A DNA stretch of 64,000 nt from Labia minor (lineage: Eukaryota; Arthropoda; Insecta; Dermaptera; Spongiphoridae), in NCBI GenBank assembly GCA_963082975.1, contig OY720344.1:96973228-97037227 (forward strand), read 5' to 3'. A program made the translations under genes and the position numbers. Positions 23,340-35,508 of this stretch are shown here, piece by piece. How positions within the stretch are numbered: position 1 is the first letter of the stretch; every line of letters begins with the position of its first letter. The notes beneath the pieces are model-generated. The model was not told the origin of the DNA, did no database searches, and saw only the letters and a list, made by a program, of their open reading frames with translations.

Positions 23340-23928
23340 ACTATCTCGCCAGTGTTGCGATCATCGATGTCGAGATTTTGATATTTTTATAAGTTTTGAA
23401 GGTCTCTGAGTCATTTTCACTAAGGTTGAGAAAAATGTCTGTGTGTGTATGTAGACAAGTTTAATGTCTCTGTGTGTGTGTGTGTATGTAGACAAGATTA
23501 CGCAAAAACGGTTTTAGCTAGAATAATGAAATTTGGTACATGGGCATTATTCAAAATTCGTAGTTTTTTATCAACTTTTGAGATATGTAGCTCATTTGGT
23601 TTTCATTTTTTCCTCTAAAGTGACCGTAGAAATAAAGATATATGTTTGATAATTTTTGAAATGATTAAAAATTGTATAAAACTGCTATATATAGAATTTC
23701 AACCTGATTGAATCGCTGAAAGTACCAGAATTAATTTTTTAAATTTTTTAACACGTTAACTGCCAATCACTCGTCAGCACGTGATGTGGTGTCATTAACA
23801 AAGAGCCAAACACACGCTGGTGCAATAAATATTATATTTATTAATTTTAATTTATAATTTAATTTAAATATATAATAATAATCCAATTCTAAATGTGCGA
23901 GATAGTCGATTGGAGACACCCCAGATTT
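23340..23928 (+). mobile_element. Family A element, copy 3
   Basis: It starts ACTATCTCGCCAG and ends GCGAGATAGTCGATTGGAGA, then CACCCCAGATTT; the second arm of the 5' hairpin is lost. The TG microsatellite in the core is expanded and duplicated (two TGTCT(GT)n blocks with GTAGACAAG). The interior retains TTAACACGTTAACTGCCAAT, which resembles a piggyBac-type terminus. Confidence 0.75.
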
Positions 23929-25151
23929 TTTACTTTCATTGCTTGATTTGTCTTTAGTCGATTCAATTTGTACATTCATTGTTAAATAAAAAAAAAACAA
24001 AAAAAAAAAATATTTAATTTAAATTATTATCTTTTATAGAATAACAGATGCAAGTAAGATTCTTTTAAATATTTTTTTTTCTCTGTAAGTTCTTTTTTTA
24101 TCATTTTCTCTCTCTCTCTCTTTCTTTTCAAGTGCTGACTGGTCAGTTATCTATTCTTCTCTATTACTTTCTTACCTTTATATAACTACAAAAAAAAAAA
24201 TGATGCTGATGTTGTAGGGGGGAAATAATGAAATAAATTTTAACGTACTAACCAGATGCCTTCTTTCATTTGCGCGCGCCCCATTTAAGTGTATGATTAT
24301 ATTCATGAAAAATTCTCTCTAATTGAAGTTTACCTATTGTCTATACATTATACTACCTTTTGAATATTAGTAATTGTCGATGAGAAAATAAAAACAGAGT
24401 CAAACGAATCCATTTGAAGGTATTAAATTGACCAATTAATATCAAGTGACAATCAAATGCAGACCGTGTAAACTCAATAGAAATCTCATTAAGGTAAATG
24501 TTAGTCCCTAATCTAATAGGAAGGGCGAAATTTGAAGAAAAACAAGACACAACCAACTCAATCAATAGTTAAACATCCTGTTCAAGTAAACAATATATGG
24601 AAAATAATAAACAAGACACAGGAGATAGTTCTTATATTCATAAAAAAGAATGAAGTAAAAAACATTGTTTTTTTTTATTCAATATAAATTTTATATTGTT
24701 TATTTCTTTATTCTTAAAAAAAAAATGAAAAATCAAAAATTTTACAAAAAATAAAGACCTAACCTTTATTCATAGTTCAAAATATATATTTATCTAAAAA
24801 TCATGAAATAAAAATGCCTTCTGACCCCTTTCATCTAAAAAACTAAAAAAAAGTCATAATTCATGAAAAAAAAAAATCAATCTGATAACTTTCATTAGAT
24901 TTAAAGCGATAAGAACAGAAAATACGAAAAAATGAAAAATCAAAAGACTTTATAAATATATTAATAATCTTATAAAAGTATATAGTTAAGTTATTTATAT
25001 CATTGTAATTATAAATTCTTAAAGGGGACATAATAGTTATATTCAAGTTCTTGATACTTCTCCATTATGTAACACAGATTGTTATGTTTTATTGTTATTC
25101 TTATATTTAAATGTTATTTTTTATTTATATTTTATATTTGTTGGTATTTAT
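23929..25151. other. Intergenic DNA with short balanced patches
   Basis: AT-rich, with a pyrimidine (TC)n tract at about 24107-24124 and two GC-richer patches (24240-24350 with GCGCGCGCCCC, and 24360-24560). The minus-strand open frame over the second patch has no recognised product. Confidence 0.45.
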
Positions 25152-25226
25152 TTAATACTTTGAACGTCAATAAGATTTTTGCAAAATGTCCAAAAAAGAT
25201 TTTGTGTTTTTAGGTTTTATTTGATA

Positions 25227-26231
25227 CTAGCTGATCAGAGCGCCTTCGGCGCTCTTCACATCTAGACGGGGGCTCCGCCCCCTGTACCCCTCCCCGAGTG
25301 TCCCTATTTTGAGCTATAACCATCTAACTCCTACCCTATTCTATCTCTCTCACGTTCCTTCCTACATTGTCCACCCTGTTCACAATTGGTCTTCCAAACG
25401 GACGTTTTCCAATCGAACTCCCACCAATATATTTTCCTCTCCCATGCTAGCCATGTGCCCTGTCGGCCCCAGCCTTCTCTATTTTATGACCTATAATTTA
25501 ATAATTTTGATCCCCTTTGATAATAATTTCCCGATTGCAACCTCGATTTAAATTCTTTGCAAATATTATTCTCTCTGATACTAATTATTTTGTCTTATCA
25601 CTATTAATTTCAAACCCCATCAATTTTCCTGCCTCGATTAATTTTTTTATGCTACTTTAAATATTATTAATTTATTTAAAAAAAAATCAGAGTAAACAAA
25701 ATAAAAATAAAATATAAAATTAGCATAACACTAAACTACTATAAAAATAATATTAAAAAATATATTATATATTAAAATCTTACGTGAAAATCCAATTATG
25801 AGATCAAATTTTCTTAATTAAAATAATCTTAAAAATTAATAGTATTAAATTATAGCCGTAATGTGAATGTTTTCAAAGTTTAAAAGGCCAATAAGATCAA
25901 TTGAGATATTGTAAATATCAATAGATATATAAAAAGATTTTTATCTGCACATTGCTCAGAATTTAAATTACCGCCAAATTATCGCCACCAGCGCCTCTAT
26001 GATCTAGTATGGTAACTAAACTATTTTTAATTAATATTCTTTATAATTTTTTTAAAATTTTTCTAATTAAAAAATCGAAAATCGGGCTTCGAGGTCTGGT
26101 GGCCAGCCCCTTTGTGCTTCCGTGTAAAAAATTCCAGGTCCCTGCGTGCGATAGTTTTTGCTGGAGAGCTCGGTCAGACAAACAGACAAACAAACAGACA
26201 GACACATTACACTTGCTTTTATTATTATAGA
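25227..26231 (-). mobile_element. Helitron (non-autonomous), 1,005 bp
   Basis: Read on the minus strand, it begins TCTATAATAATAAAAGC at 26231 and ends with the double hairpin block and CTAG at 25227. The host bases are A on one side and T on the other, the Helitron target preference. The uninterrupted sister MITE at 44487-44831 reads straight through this point (TTTTATTTGA, then GTATATG), which supports both borders. Inside are GTCTGTCTGTTTGTTTGTCT near the 5' end, a block shared with 17125-17195, and an RTE fragment. No Rep/helicase is present. Confidence 0.85.
25303..25640 (-). pseudogene. RTE-like fragment carried by the Helitron
   Basis: The minus strand contains TTTGAAATTAATAGTGATAA, ATTTAAATCGAGGTTGCAAT, GGAAAACGTCCGTTTGGAAG and ATAGGGACACT, in the same order as 18470-19080. 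At GGGACACT it is joined directly to the Helitron tail CGGGG, so the RTE 3' end and tail are absent. Many stops interrupt the frame. Confidence 0.8.
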
Positions 26232-26495
26232 TAGTATATGTAAATAAATTTTTTTTTCTTTTTTTGAGTTAATATTGGGGGAATCTTTTTTATGTGTCAG
26301 CCACCGGTGGCTGCTGCAACCCGAATATAAAAATATTATAGATGGCACCGCGTAGGGCAAGCTCCAGGTAACTATGGGCCACGTCGGTCACGTGGAATAG
26401 CAATTTATATGGAACGCCGACAGCCCGAAAAATAGAGTCAAAGATAGGTACGCCGTGTCGGCCATCGGCGGCCGACACGGCGTACAAAGTGTTAA

Positions 26496-28292
26496 AATAT
26501 TAAATTATTTTAAAAATACTTGAAACTTAACGGTATGGAATCATCAGTGTCATTACTGGTGGGCTGTGCCCATGCGAAAACGGCTCTATACACTTTTTGA
26601 AAATATATCCATAAATTAAGAGTATCAACTTTATTTAACTGCCAATGTTGTTAAAATTAAAAATATATAAAAATAAATATTAATAATACTTCTCATATAA
26701 CCACATCACTGTTATGTTGATGATTAAGATAAACAACTTTAAAAAAATCATTTTTATAAAATTCAAGTTCTAATTTTTAAAATTTGCATCCAATTGAAGT
26801 CTTTCTTGTACTTGCTGAATTTATGGGAGATTAAAAAATATTTTCATTTCTAAATGGTAATAGTCTTTTAAATAAAATATGTGTATTTACTTACGTAAAT
26901 GGAAGTATAAATGGAAATATCTGGTGGTGGGATTAAAATAGAGTGGATATATTTATTGTGGGTGGAAAATCCAATTTAAGAAAACACCCTGGAGAATTAC
27001 GTAAATGGAGTTTCAATGGAGATTAGAGTTAGGTATGAGGAACGAAAACTTTTTTCTGGAATCTGTCTTTTATAAGTTAAAAAAATCTATTTAAAACTAA
27101 ATCATTATCTTTCATATAATCAAACAAATTCCAATCAATAGTTTTATTGCAGAGAAATAATCTATAATTGATCGTACCTACTGAACTGGCACTGCCATTC
27201 CTTCTTGAATGCTACAATCTTCAAATATTTATTTTATGAACAAAGAAAAGATTATTGATCTAATCCAGTGGTTCTCAAATACTCTGACGTGAAACTTTAC
27301 TTATAAACATAAAGAATAAAATTTTAGTATCTATAAATTTATTTGAACTTTTTGATTTATTTATATAAATTTAAAATTCCATTAATTACTTGTTATTTTA
27401 TTTTGTTTTTTTTAATAGTGGAAGATTCAGACATTTATTTAAATAATATATATAGTTCTGATTATCTGAATGGGAAAATCTTCAAATAGTTTTTCATCTG
27501 ACGATAATATTCATATTGCAAATTAATTTCGTAATAAAATTTATAAATATTAAAGCCAATACAATAAATATTATTAACGAGCTGTCTATTTAGAAATCAC
27601 CCCATTAATCATTCAATTAATATCAATTGGCAAAGTTTATGAATAATCGAGTGGAAACATTTAAAAACAGTTATTAGAGTTTCAGGTGAGCAGACAAGTT
27701 AAGTTCACCCCCCTCCGTTTATTTAGAATATGACAGGTTCTTTCACTTGTGGGAAAGTGGTGGGAAGCGGGGGGAGGGGGTGGAAAATTATTTGACTTGC
27801 GCATTGGCACTAGGAATGAGCTCTTGAGAGAACAAACTTTGGTCCGAAGAAGATCAATATTAGAAGAATGGCTAAAGAGGAAAAGGAAAGAGTGAGAGAG
27901 TAAAGGTGGAAAGAAGAGTAGGGAGGAGGGTGAAAATAAAGCGACTATATTGGCTCTGTTCTAAGAAAGGGTTAACATGTCCATCCACTTATTAAAAAGT
28001 GTTTTATTACTCAACGCTCTTTTTTTAATTAATTTCTAATTTTAAGATGACAAGAAACGAATCCTTTTCAATTAAAATTACTTTAGAAAACTTTAAATTG
28101 ATTTTACTAAAGATGTAAATACTAATATTTAGGACAATAAAAACATAATATTATATTTTGTATTAACTCTATACTTTTTTAGGTACCATGTACCAATTTT
28201 GGACATTTTACACAACTTTATTTATCTAATAGAATTAAGAAATCGTGCATATATTCTTCAAATGATCACTAATGATTATGAATTTATTTCTT
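26496..28292. other. Intergenic DNA with one purine-rich island
   Basis: Mostly AT-rich. CAGTGGTTCTCAAATACTC at about 27269 resembles a lone hAT-type terminus. The segment 27660-27960 is GC- and purine-richer (AAGCGGGGGGAGGGGGTGG and AGAGGAAAAGGAAAGAGTG) without a useful reading frame. Confidence 0.45.
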
Positions 28293-29136
28293 CGAGGTCT
28301 GTTAAAAAGAAAAGGTGAATTTTGAATTTTCCCTGGATGTGTACATTAGATTATCGAATTTTATTTTTCGTTATGTTGGTACACATATGTTTCTCATATA
28401 TTGACATTATCAGCCATTTTGGATTGGTAGTTTATTTTGACACAGTGAAAAAGTCACGTAGTGTGTTCTTCGATTTTTTACTTTAAAAAAATGGTTCAAA
28501 GAATCTTAAATTTTGCGTTATAAATGGAATAAAGTGCTCTAACGCACTTAAAATTTTAACTGTGACATTCGGCGAGTCTATACTCTCAACAATATGTTTA
28601 TAAGTGGTACAAGCGCTTTAAAAAAGCACGCCAAGTTCGATCAAATGTAAACGTTATGCTCACTGTTTTGTGCGATTACAATGGCGTGGTGCATCATGAG
28701 TTCTTGCAAACAGGTCGTACTGTTAATAAGGAATACTACAAGGAAGTTATGTAACGTTTGCGTGAAGCAATACGGTTGTTTGAATCGGAATTGTAGAAAA
28801 ACAAATCATTCTGCATCATGAAAATGTAATCATGCCCAACTACCGTATTCACCAGATTTATCCCCCTGCAACCTTTTCCTATTTCCAAAACTGAAGAGAC
28901 CAATGAAAGAAAAGCGTTTTGCCTTAATTGATGAGATAAAGTCGGAATCGAAGAACGAGCTGATGGCCATACCGAAAAGCGCATTTCAGAAGTGCTTCGT
29001 CGATTGAAAGAAGCGCTGGCATAATTGCATTATATCTGAGGGGAATTACTTTGAAGAGGACAAAATGGATATTGATAAATAAATAAATACTTTTCAAAAT
29101 AATTCAAAATTAACCTTTTCTTTTGAACAGGCCTCG
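28293..29136 (+). pseudogene. Mariner transposase pseudogene, internally deleted
   Basis: The ends are inverted (CGAGGTCTGTTAAAAAGAAA at the left, mirrored at the right with CCTCG followed by TA). The frame starts MVQRILNFAL, then VYKWYKRFKKARQVRSNV, then DYNGVVHHEF and GRTVNKEYYKEVM. In intact mariners, about 150 residues with the first catalytic aspartate lie between the WYKRF helix-turn-helix segment and KKARQVRSNV, so a large deletion has joined them. Frameshifts follow; the HDN motif is altered and the third aspartate region is out of frame. It is non-functional. A sister copy is at 47754-48586. Confidence 0.88.
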
Positions 29137-29778
29137 TAGCCCTTAAGAATTTGTTGAACCTATTAGACAATTTTACTAAATTATACAAAATATTCTCATT
29201 TTTTATAATTTGAAGTTAAATTGATTGGTGATTGATGAGATAGATTATTAATGTTTTTTTTCTGAATATAACACTGAATTATTGTTAAAAAATAAAATTA
29301 GTATAGTTATACCCAAAAATAATCACACTCTCTGGTTATTTCTGATTGGATTGGTTTAAATTAAAATTGCAATGTTCATTTAATAAAAATTCTTATCTTA
29401 AATAAAATGAAATGAAAATGAATGGAATCATTTTAAATTAATCGTAAATCTAAAAATCAAATATTCAATTACTGTATACCTAAAATTAAATGACAACAAA
29501 TCACTTTAACTGACTCACGAACATGTTCAGTACGTTCCAATTAAATCATTTGTGATACCAAGATTACAGTCGGAAACATCTTTATTTATGCTTCTGTTAT
29601 TAAGTAGGAAATGGCTTACATTTCACTTATTTGCTTTTAAATCAATACTAGAGTCACACGGAAAGATAGAAATGGTTAGAATCGTTGTTTAAATCATTTT
29701 ATTGATCTGCCCTCATCTTACATCATCTGACAATTTTTAAATAAAAATCAAACAAATGACTTCTTCAAACTTATTTTT
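29137..29778. other. AT-rich intergenic DNA, no gene seen
   Basis: No frame, RNA gene or repeat recognised. Confidence 0.55.
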
Positions 29779-30589
29779 ACTTTCACCAGAGATAGTATTG
29801 CGATCCCGAAAATTTTCGATGTCGAGATTTTGATGTTTTTATACGTTTTGAAGGTCCCTGAGTCATTTTCACTAAGGTTGAGAAAAATGTCTGTGTATGT
29901 ATGTATCTATATCTCTGTGACTACGGAACTCGAAAGTTCTTGGCCGCAGCAACCACACCCCTCCAAGTACTCCTATTTTGAGCCACAACCTTCCAGTCCC
30001 ATCTCTCTCACATCCTTTCCCACATTATCCACCCACCGTGTGCTTGGTCTTCCAAGTGGACGTTTCCGACTCGGTCTCCCTACCAATATATTTTTTGCCA
30101 TTCTAATTTCTCCCATTCTAGCCACGTGTCCTGCTCACCGTAGCCTTGAGCTAGAATAATGAAATTTGGAACACGGGTATTATTCAAAATTCGTAGTTTT
30201 CTATCAACTTTTGAGAAATGTAGCTCATCCGGAAGAGGGTCATTACCTACACTACTGTTTGATTTTTTTCCCCTAAAGTGAACGTAAAAATAAAGATATA
30301 TGTTTGATAGTTTTTCATATGATTAAAAATAGTATAAAACTGCTATATATAGAATTTCAGCTTGATTGAATCTCCGAAAGTACCGGAATTAATCTTTTAA
30401 CACTTCAAATCACGCGCCAACACGTGACGTGGTGTCATCAACAAAGAACTAAGCACGTGCTGGTTTAATAAATATTATTTATTAATTTTAATTTATAATT
30501 TAATTAATTGATTTTAATTTAAATATAATATATATGTTAATTAATCCAATTCAAATTGCGAGATAGCCGAGTGGAGACACTCTAGATTT
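29779..30589 (+). mobile_element. Family A element, copy 4, with nested RTE
   Basis: It is collinear with copy 1 from ACTTTCACCAGAGATAGT (5' hairpin degraded) to GCGAGATAGCCGAGTGGAGA and CACTCTAGATTT. An RTE fragment of about 235 bp sits in the TG-rich core, so the RTE inserted after the family A copy. Confidence 0.78.
29912..30147 (-). pseudogene. RTE-like 3' fragment nested in family A
   Basis: On the minus strand it carries GCTACGGTGAGCAGGACACG, the GGAAGACCAAGCACACGGTG block and CTTGGCCG-like 3' end sequence, with a short repeat tail at the left (TATGTATCTATATCTCTG). It covers the RTE C-terminus from about the ARM motif to the end. On either side the family A sequence resumes with loss of about 13 bases. 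Confidence 0.8.
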
Positions 30590-33500
30590 ATTTAATATTT
30601 CTTTTGAGTAAATTACATATATTACAAAAATTTCATCTTCTAAATTTTTTTTAGTATAAAACGTATAAAAACTAGATATATGATTAAACTAGATAGTTAA
30701 AGTAGTACTTCTAAGAGCACTGATTTATTTTATCTTTCCTAAAATATTTCTTTATCATGAAAATAGATATCGGTTGAAATTCCAGAAAAGGATGCTGCTG
30801 TGTTTGTTTCTAACACTAATCACTCCATTATTTGACACATTATCATTTGTTGAGAGAAAAATAATATTCTTTAAATATATCCTCCTGTAATTTATTTTAG
30901 TTTTAAATTATTTAAGATTTTTATGCACTGACAAAATTTTATCCAAAAATACTGGGGTTTCTAACTTTTGATGATTATTTTCACAGAACATTAATTAATA
31001 TTTGTAATTAATATAATTTCATTTTGTAGAATAAATTTTGATGAATAATATGAAATCATTATTAAAATAAAATAATAATAATAATAATAATTTATTCAAA
31101 TGAGATTCTTTCTTGTTTGATGCAGAGATTCACCCTTCACCTGTTTTTTTTTCCTTGTGACAGTAAATCATCTCTCGTCTTGCATATTCATGATTTTTGT
31201 TTTTTTTTGTCGCTTGAAGTCGATGTTAAATTCGCTTTTAAAATTTTAAACAGTGATGATTACCAATAATTGGAAATCGATGATGAATAGTAAAATCGAG
31301 ACTATTGTCTTTCTTCTTTGAACTCTTGTTCATTGGGTTACTCCAGGAGAATGGGAGTTAATCATAGAGAAATCGTCTGCCATCAATACAATATTTAAGA
31401 TCGAATCTGTATGAATAAAAAAAAAATGAATATTCAAGTTCGATAATGGAGGAATAAAAAGTATTATTTGAAAATTTGACATATGATTCAAATTATCTTC
31501 TCCCCTAAAAATATGACAAAAATGAACTAAATCCGTTTTCATTTGACAACATTATTTATTATTTTTTAAAATGGATAATAATCTTCATGAATTTCTCGGA
31601 AATTAATTAATGGTTTTTTTTTCTCTTACATTAAAATTACTTTATTTTAATAGTAAGTCGAGTGAATAAACTATTCAATTCAAATTATTACTTATATTGA
31701 TTTAATTTTTATTAAATATTACATCGCTTAAGCCAATTTATTAGATTTGGGGATATAGGGCTCATATTATACACCATTAAAAACTGATACCATATATTTA
31801 TGTAGGAAATCAGCATTTTGTACTTAAAAAAATTATAAATATTAAATATTTATAGTGTAAATTTGAACTATCAAAATTTTAGGCAGGGAGTAAATTATAT
31901 GATAGATGTATATGCGTCAGACTGACTACCCCATATCCAAAAGGAGAAAATATAAGTGAAGAGGCTAATTTGTTTTTAGAACCAACATAAATCATAAAAA
32001 TTAATTCTGTTTATTTCGAAAAATAATAACTCTTAATATATATTTTTATTTTTATGTTTAATTGGCTTATTGCAAAATAATAGTATAAAATTTAAGCATT
32101 TTAAAAACAGACCTTGGTGAAAAAAAACACTAAAAACTGGAAACTGTTGATTAGGAGGTTGCCTAAGTTATAGGCTCATTCATAGGGATTTTATCATAAC
32201 AGTTGGAAATTTATTAAATTACTAATGTGAAATTATATTATTACTTGTCTCTCTACTTTTGAATAAGTGGGGAATAAATTAATGATAAATAATTATTATA
32301 TGTATTATGCGGTATATAAAAAAAATATAAAAATAATGAATTAAATTCGAAATTTCTTTTTTTATTATATTATTATATTTATTTTATTAATTTGGTTTTA
32401 TTGATGGAGTTATAGAAATAATATATTAGTTAAAATTAGTAATAATTTTTTTTTTTTTGAAATTATGTTTCTGTACTATTTTAGAGATCACATAAATATA
32501 TGGGAATCGTAGAGAAATTGACATGCGCGCTCCCAGTGAAACTATTTTGAACTATTTGATGTTATAATATTCTCTTATTAATCCTTTTACTTTTATGATT
32601 TATTTTTTATGATTTATTTTTACTTTCAAAGATTCAATTGGGTTAGTGTAAGAAAATTTCTCTTTTTTTAATAATTCACGGTATGACAGGTTTAACTATC
32701 ATCAAAAATTTACTGTTTACTTAAATATTATCGAAATTATTACTTTGGAAATACAAAAAGAAATTCATTTCTAGGTATTAATAAAATATTATTTTATAAT
32801 TATTAAGTAAATCATTTATTCTTGTTGATTATAATAGAATTAAGACGTTATATTAAAAATAGTTATACTAAAAAAAATTTAACCATCTTCAAATTTTTAA
32901 ATTCAACGCTTCTGATAATTCATTATTATTTTTACAATTATTAAAATTTATCTAAGATTATGGAGATGATAATGTTTAAAATGATTCTATTACTTTATCA
33001 ATTTTTATAGTCTAATTATTAACCCTGTCTTTAGTTTCTTGAAAATCCACCTGGTTTTGTAAGTATATTTAAATTGATTTTGTATGAGGATGTCATTTCA
33101 GGTTCTACAGGTTGTTCAAGAACGGCTTAGATTAAAAAAAGGATAAGTGAATGTTATCCCTGGTCGATTGGAGCCCGCATCTCTGACTTTTGGAACCAGG
33201 TGCAAATATGAATAACAAGCACGAGGGGAGAGATTAATTACAATCCCTATTAGCATCAGACCTAAAACTTCCAAATGATCTTTGACACGCCGGGTGTTCA
33301 ATCAATCAGTTTTTCCAAATTTTTCAAATTATTAATAAGAAATTTGTTTTAGTTGTTCCAAGTATTATTCCAAATATTATTTAGAATATTAGCATTTTCA
33401 CAGTCATACATATTCAATAAAAAAAAACAATATTAAATTTCAATGATTAAATGAAACTTCTAAAATATCTACTGAATATTTTAAAAAAATAAAATTTCAT

Positions 33501-34379
33501 ATTTATTACCCAACGTCATTCATTTCTTATTAATTCTTTTTTTTTATAAAATTGGTAAATAGTTCTAAATTTTTAAAGTTTATATATCATGATTTATACT
33601 CTCATAATAAGAGTATATAACTTATAATTTATTTTGGAATTTCTTCTAGTTTTAAAAATTTGACATTTTACAGTAAGTTAATGTGTAGGTCAATTATTAA
33701 TATTATTATAAATTTTTTAATATTTAAGGTGTATTGGAACATACCGATTGTATCGACATTCCATTATTTTACTAGATAAATAAATAATAAATAAATAAAC
33801 TAAAATTTATTTTGAGGTGGCTGTAAAAGAGCCACCAAAATAAATAAATTAATTTTAACTAATATCAACCATACACAAAAAACTTGACTGAAAGTTGCCT
33901 CTCATTATCTATATAAATATATATATATCCTTCTAAATTTTTACACTATCATTCCTGCGTATTCTTAAACCACCAACTACTTCTCTTTCACTTGGTTTTC
34001 TCATATATAAACTTTTCACTAACTTTTTCCTTCAAACCAAACTTATAAGATTCAGGCTTACTTACCATTGTATATTTTATAATTTTAACTAAATTTAGAG
34101 GTTCTTTATGTAAGTTTCGTCTTTTACCCTGCACTATCAATGTTCCTGTATACTTCTTAACGTAATTAATTTTATTTTAGTTCATAATGAATACTTCAAT
34201 TATGACAACATCTAATAAATCAACGGATTCTATGTTAGAAGATGTTTCATATAAAAATTAGTAGCTAGTAGGTGTCTATTTTGCCCCCCTCTCCCTCCCT
34301 CAAAGATATCTTACATAACAATTTCCACACTCAACTCTTTACTTGTATTTAATCCTCGTTCTGGTGAATTTAATCTGCT
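30590..34379. other. Long AT-rich intergenic stretch
   Basis: About 3.8 kb with no supported gene. It holds an (AAT)n run at about 31071-31092, balanced patches at about 31110-31290 and 33105-33300, and a hairpin GGTGGCT-(7 nt)-AGCCACC at 33816-33836. Short open frames in the patches have no recognised product. Confidence 0.5.
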
Positions 34380-34640
34380 TAATGGAGCATTAAATATAAT
34401 GTAAATAGCTACGTGCTGCATAATCTGCATATTCCGGCCGAGGGGCATTATTGGATTACGCGGGGAAGGATGCGGCGGAGACCGTCTAAGCATCAGGTAT
34501 CCTCTGCTAGGGTTTCCTACCGAGGATATTATCCTATTACAGCCTCCGCGGGGCTTCGCCCCTCGGTCCACAGCCATCACTGATTCATTCTCTTCGGGAA
34601 ACCAAGTAAGTCCCATGAAATCGAACAAAGGCTTTCCACA
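34380..34640. other. GC-rich island, unassigned
   Basis: About 260 bp of GC-rich complex sequence (CATATTCCGGCCGAGGGGC, GGATGCGGCGGAGACCGTC, GGGGCTTCGCCCC). A plus frame of about 58 codons (34411-34584) and a 132-codon minus frame cross it. Neither product is recognised. On the plus strand CCAAGTAAGT at about 34602 resembles a splice donor. It could be an exon, a regulatory CpG-rich element or part of an unknown repeat. Confidence 0.35.
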
Positions 34641-34948
34641 AAACAAAACAAAAAAAACAATGGTTTCCCTTTTTATTTCAAATATTTTATATTCATTATA
34701 TAATATCAAATCAATTAATCAATAAATCTCAACAAGAAATCTGAATAATAAAAATCCATTGAAATATTAATAATTGTCAATTATAGATCTATAATAATAT
34801 TTATATTTTTTTTATGAATAATCCTACAATAATAAATAATTATATTAAATATATTTTTAATGACTTAGGTCATTTTATATGATACTTTTTTATTGACAAT
34901 GACTATTAACCTTTCGATTTATAATTTGGTTTATTCAATAATTTTCAG

Positions 34949-35335
34949 AAGATTCTATCTATCTATCGTAGTGGCTCTACGGAACTCGATAGTTCTTGGC
35001 CGCAGCAACCACATTTCTCTAAATGTCACTATCCTGAGCTACATCCATCGAACTCGTACCCTCTTCCGTCTCTCTCACGTTCCTTCCTACATTTTCTACC
35101 CACCGCGTCCTTGGTCTTCCAAGCAGACGTTTCCCAATCGGTCTTCCCACCAATATATTTTCGACATTCTTTGCTCTCCCATCCTAGCCACGTGCCCTCC
35201 CCATTACAGCCTTCTCGATTTTATAACCCTAACTACCTATGTCTGGAGATGCATAGAAGTCATGAAATTCCTCGTTATACAGTCTCCTCCATTCCCCGGT
35301 GATCTCATCTTTATTTGACCCATAAATCTTGCAAA
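34949..35335 (-). pseudogene. RTE-like 3' fragment with GATA tail
   Basis: The left end is (TATC)n, i.e. a GATA tail on the minus strand, followed by the complement of the usual RTE 3' end (GGAACTCGATAGTTCTTGG on the plus strand). Minus-strand pieces encode RPIGKRLLGRPRTRW- and GNGGDCITRNF-type sequence in different frames. It is 5' truncated at about the CEAW segment. Confidence 0.82.
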
Positions 35336-35508
35336 GATTTCAGAAGATTCTATTACATATATTAGTAATTTATTGAACTCTTTTAGTATTGACATTCTCG
35401 GCAAAATGAATTCTATAATTTGCTCGACTTGAATAAATTGTGAAACATTTAATTGGATAGCTAATTTAACTATAATACAGTACAATACAATACAATTTAA
35501 CTATAATA

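Larger units (their letters stand above)
25152..26495. mobile_element. piggyBac-like MITE interrupted by a Helitron
   Basis: TTAA at 25152-25155 and at 26492-26495 flank inverted ends TACTTTGAACGTC and GGCGTACAAAGTG. TTAA duplication is the mark of piggyBac insertion. Without the nested Helitron the element is about 340 bp. Inside the right end lies a perfect 16-bp-stem hairpin (26448-26485). A related copy without the Helitron is at 44487-44831. No transposase is encoded. Confidence 0.78.

Noticed and set aside
33105..33300. B-box-like GGTCGATTGGAGCCC, possible tRNA or SINE
   Set aside because: No A-box at the right distance and no cloverleaf that I can fold.
33816..33836. Hairpin that on the minus strand resembles a histone mRNA 3' stem-loop (GGCTCTTTTACAGCC)
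   Set aside because: The loop length is wrong for the histone element and no histone frame lies upstream on that strand.
34311..34709. 132-codon minus-strand frame over a GC-rich island
   Set aside because: No homology recognised; long frames are expected by chance where stop codons become rare.
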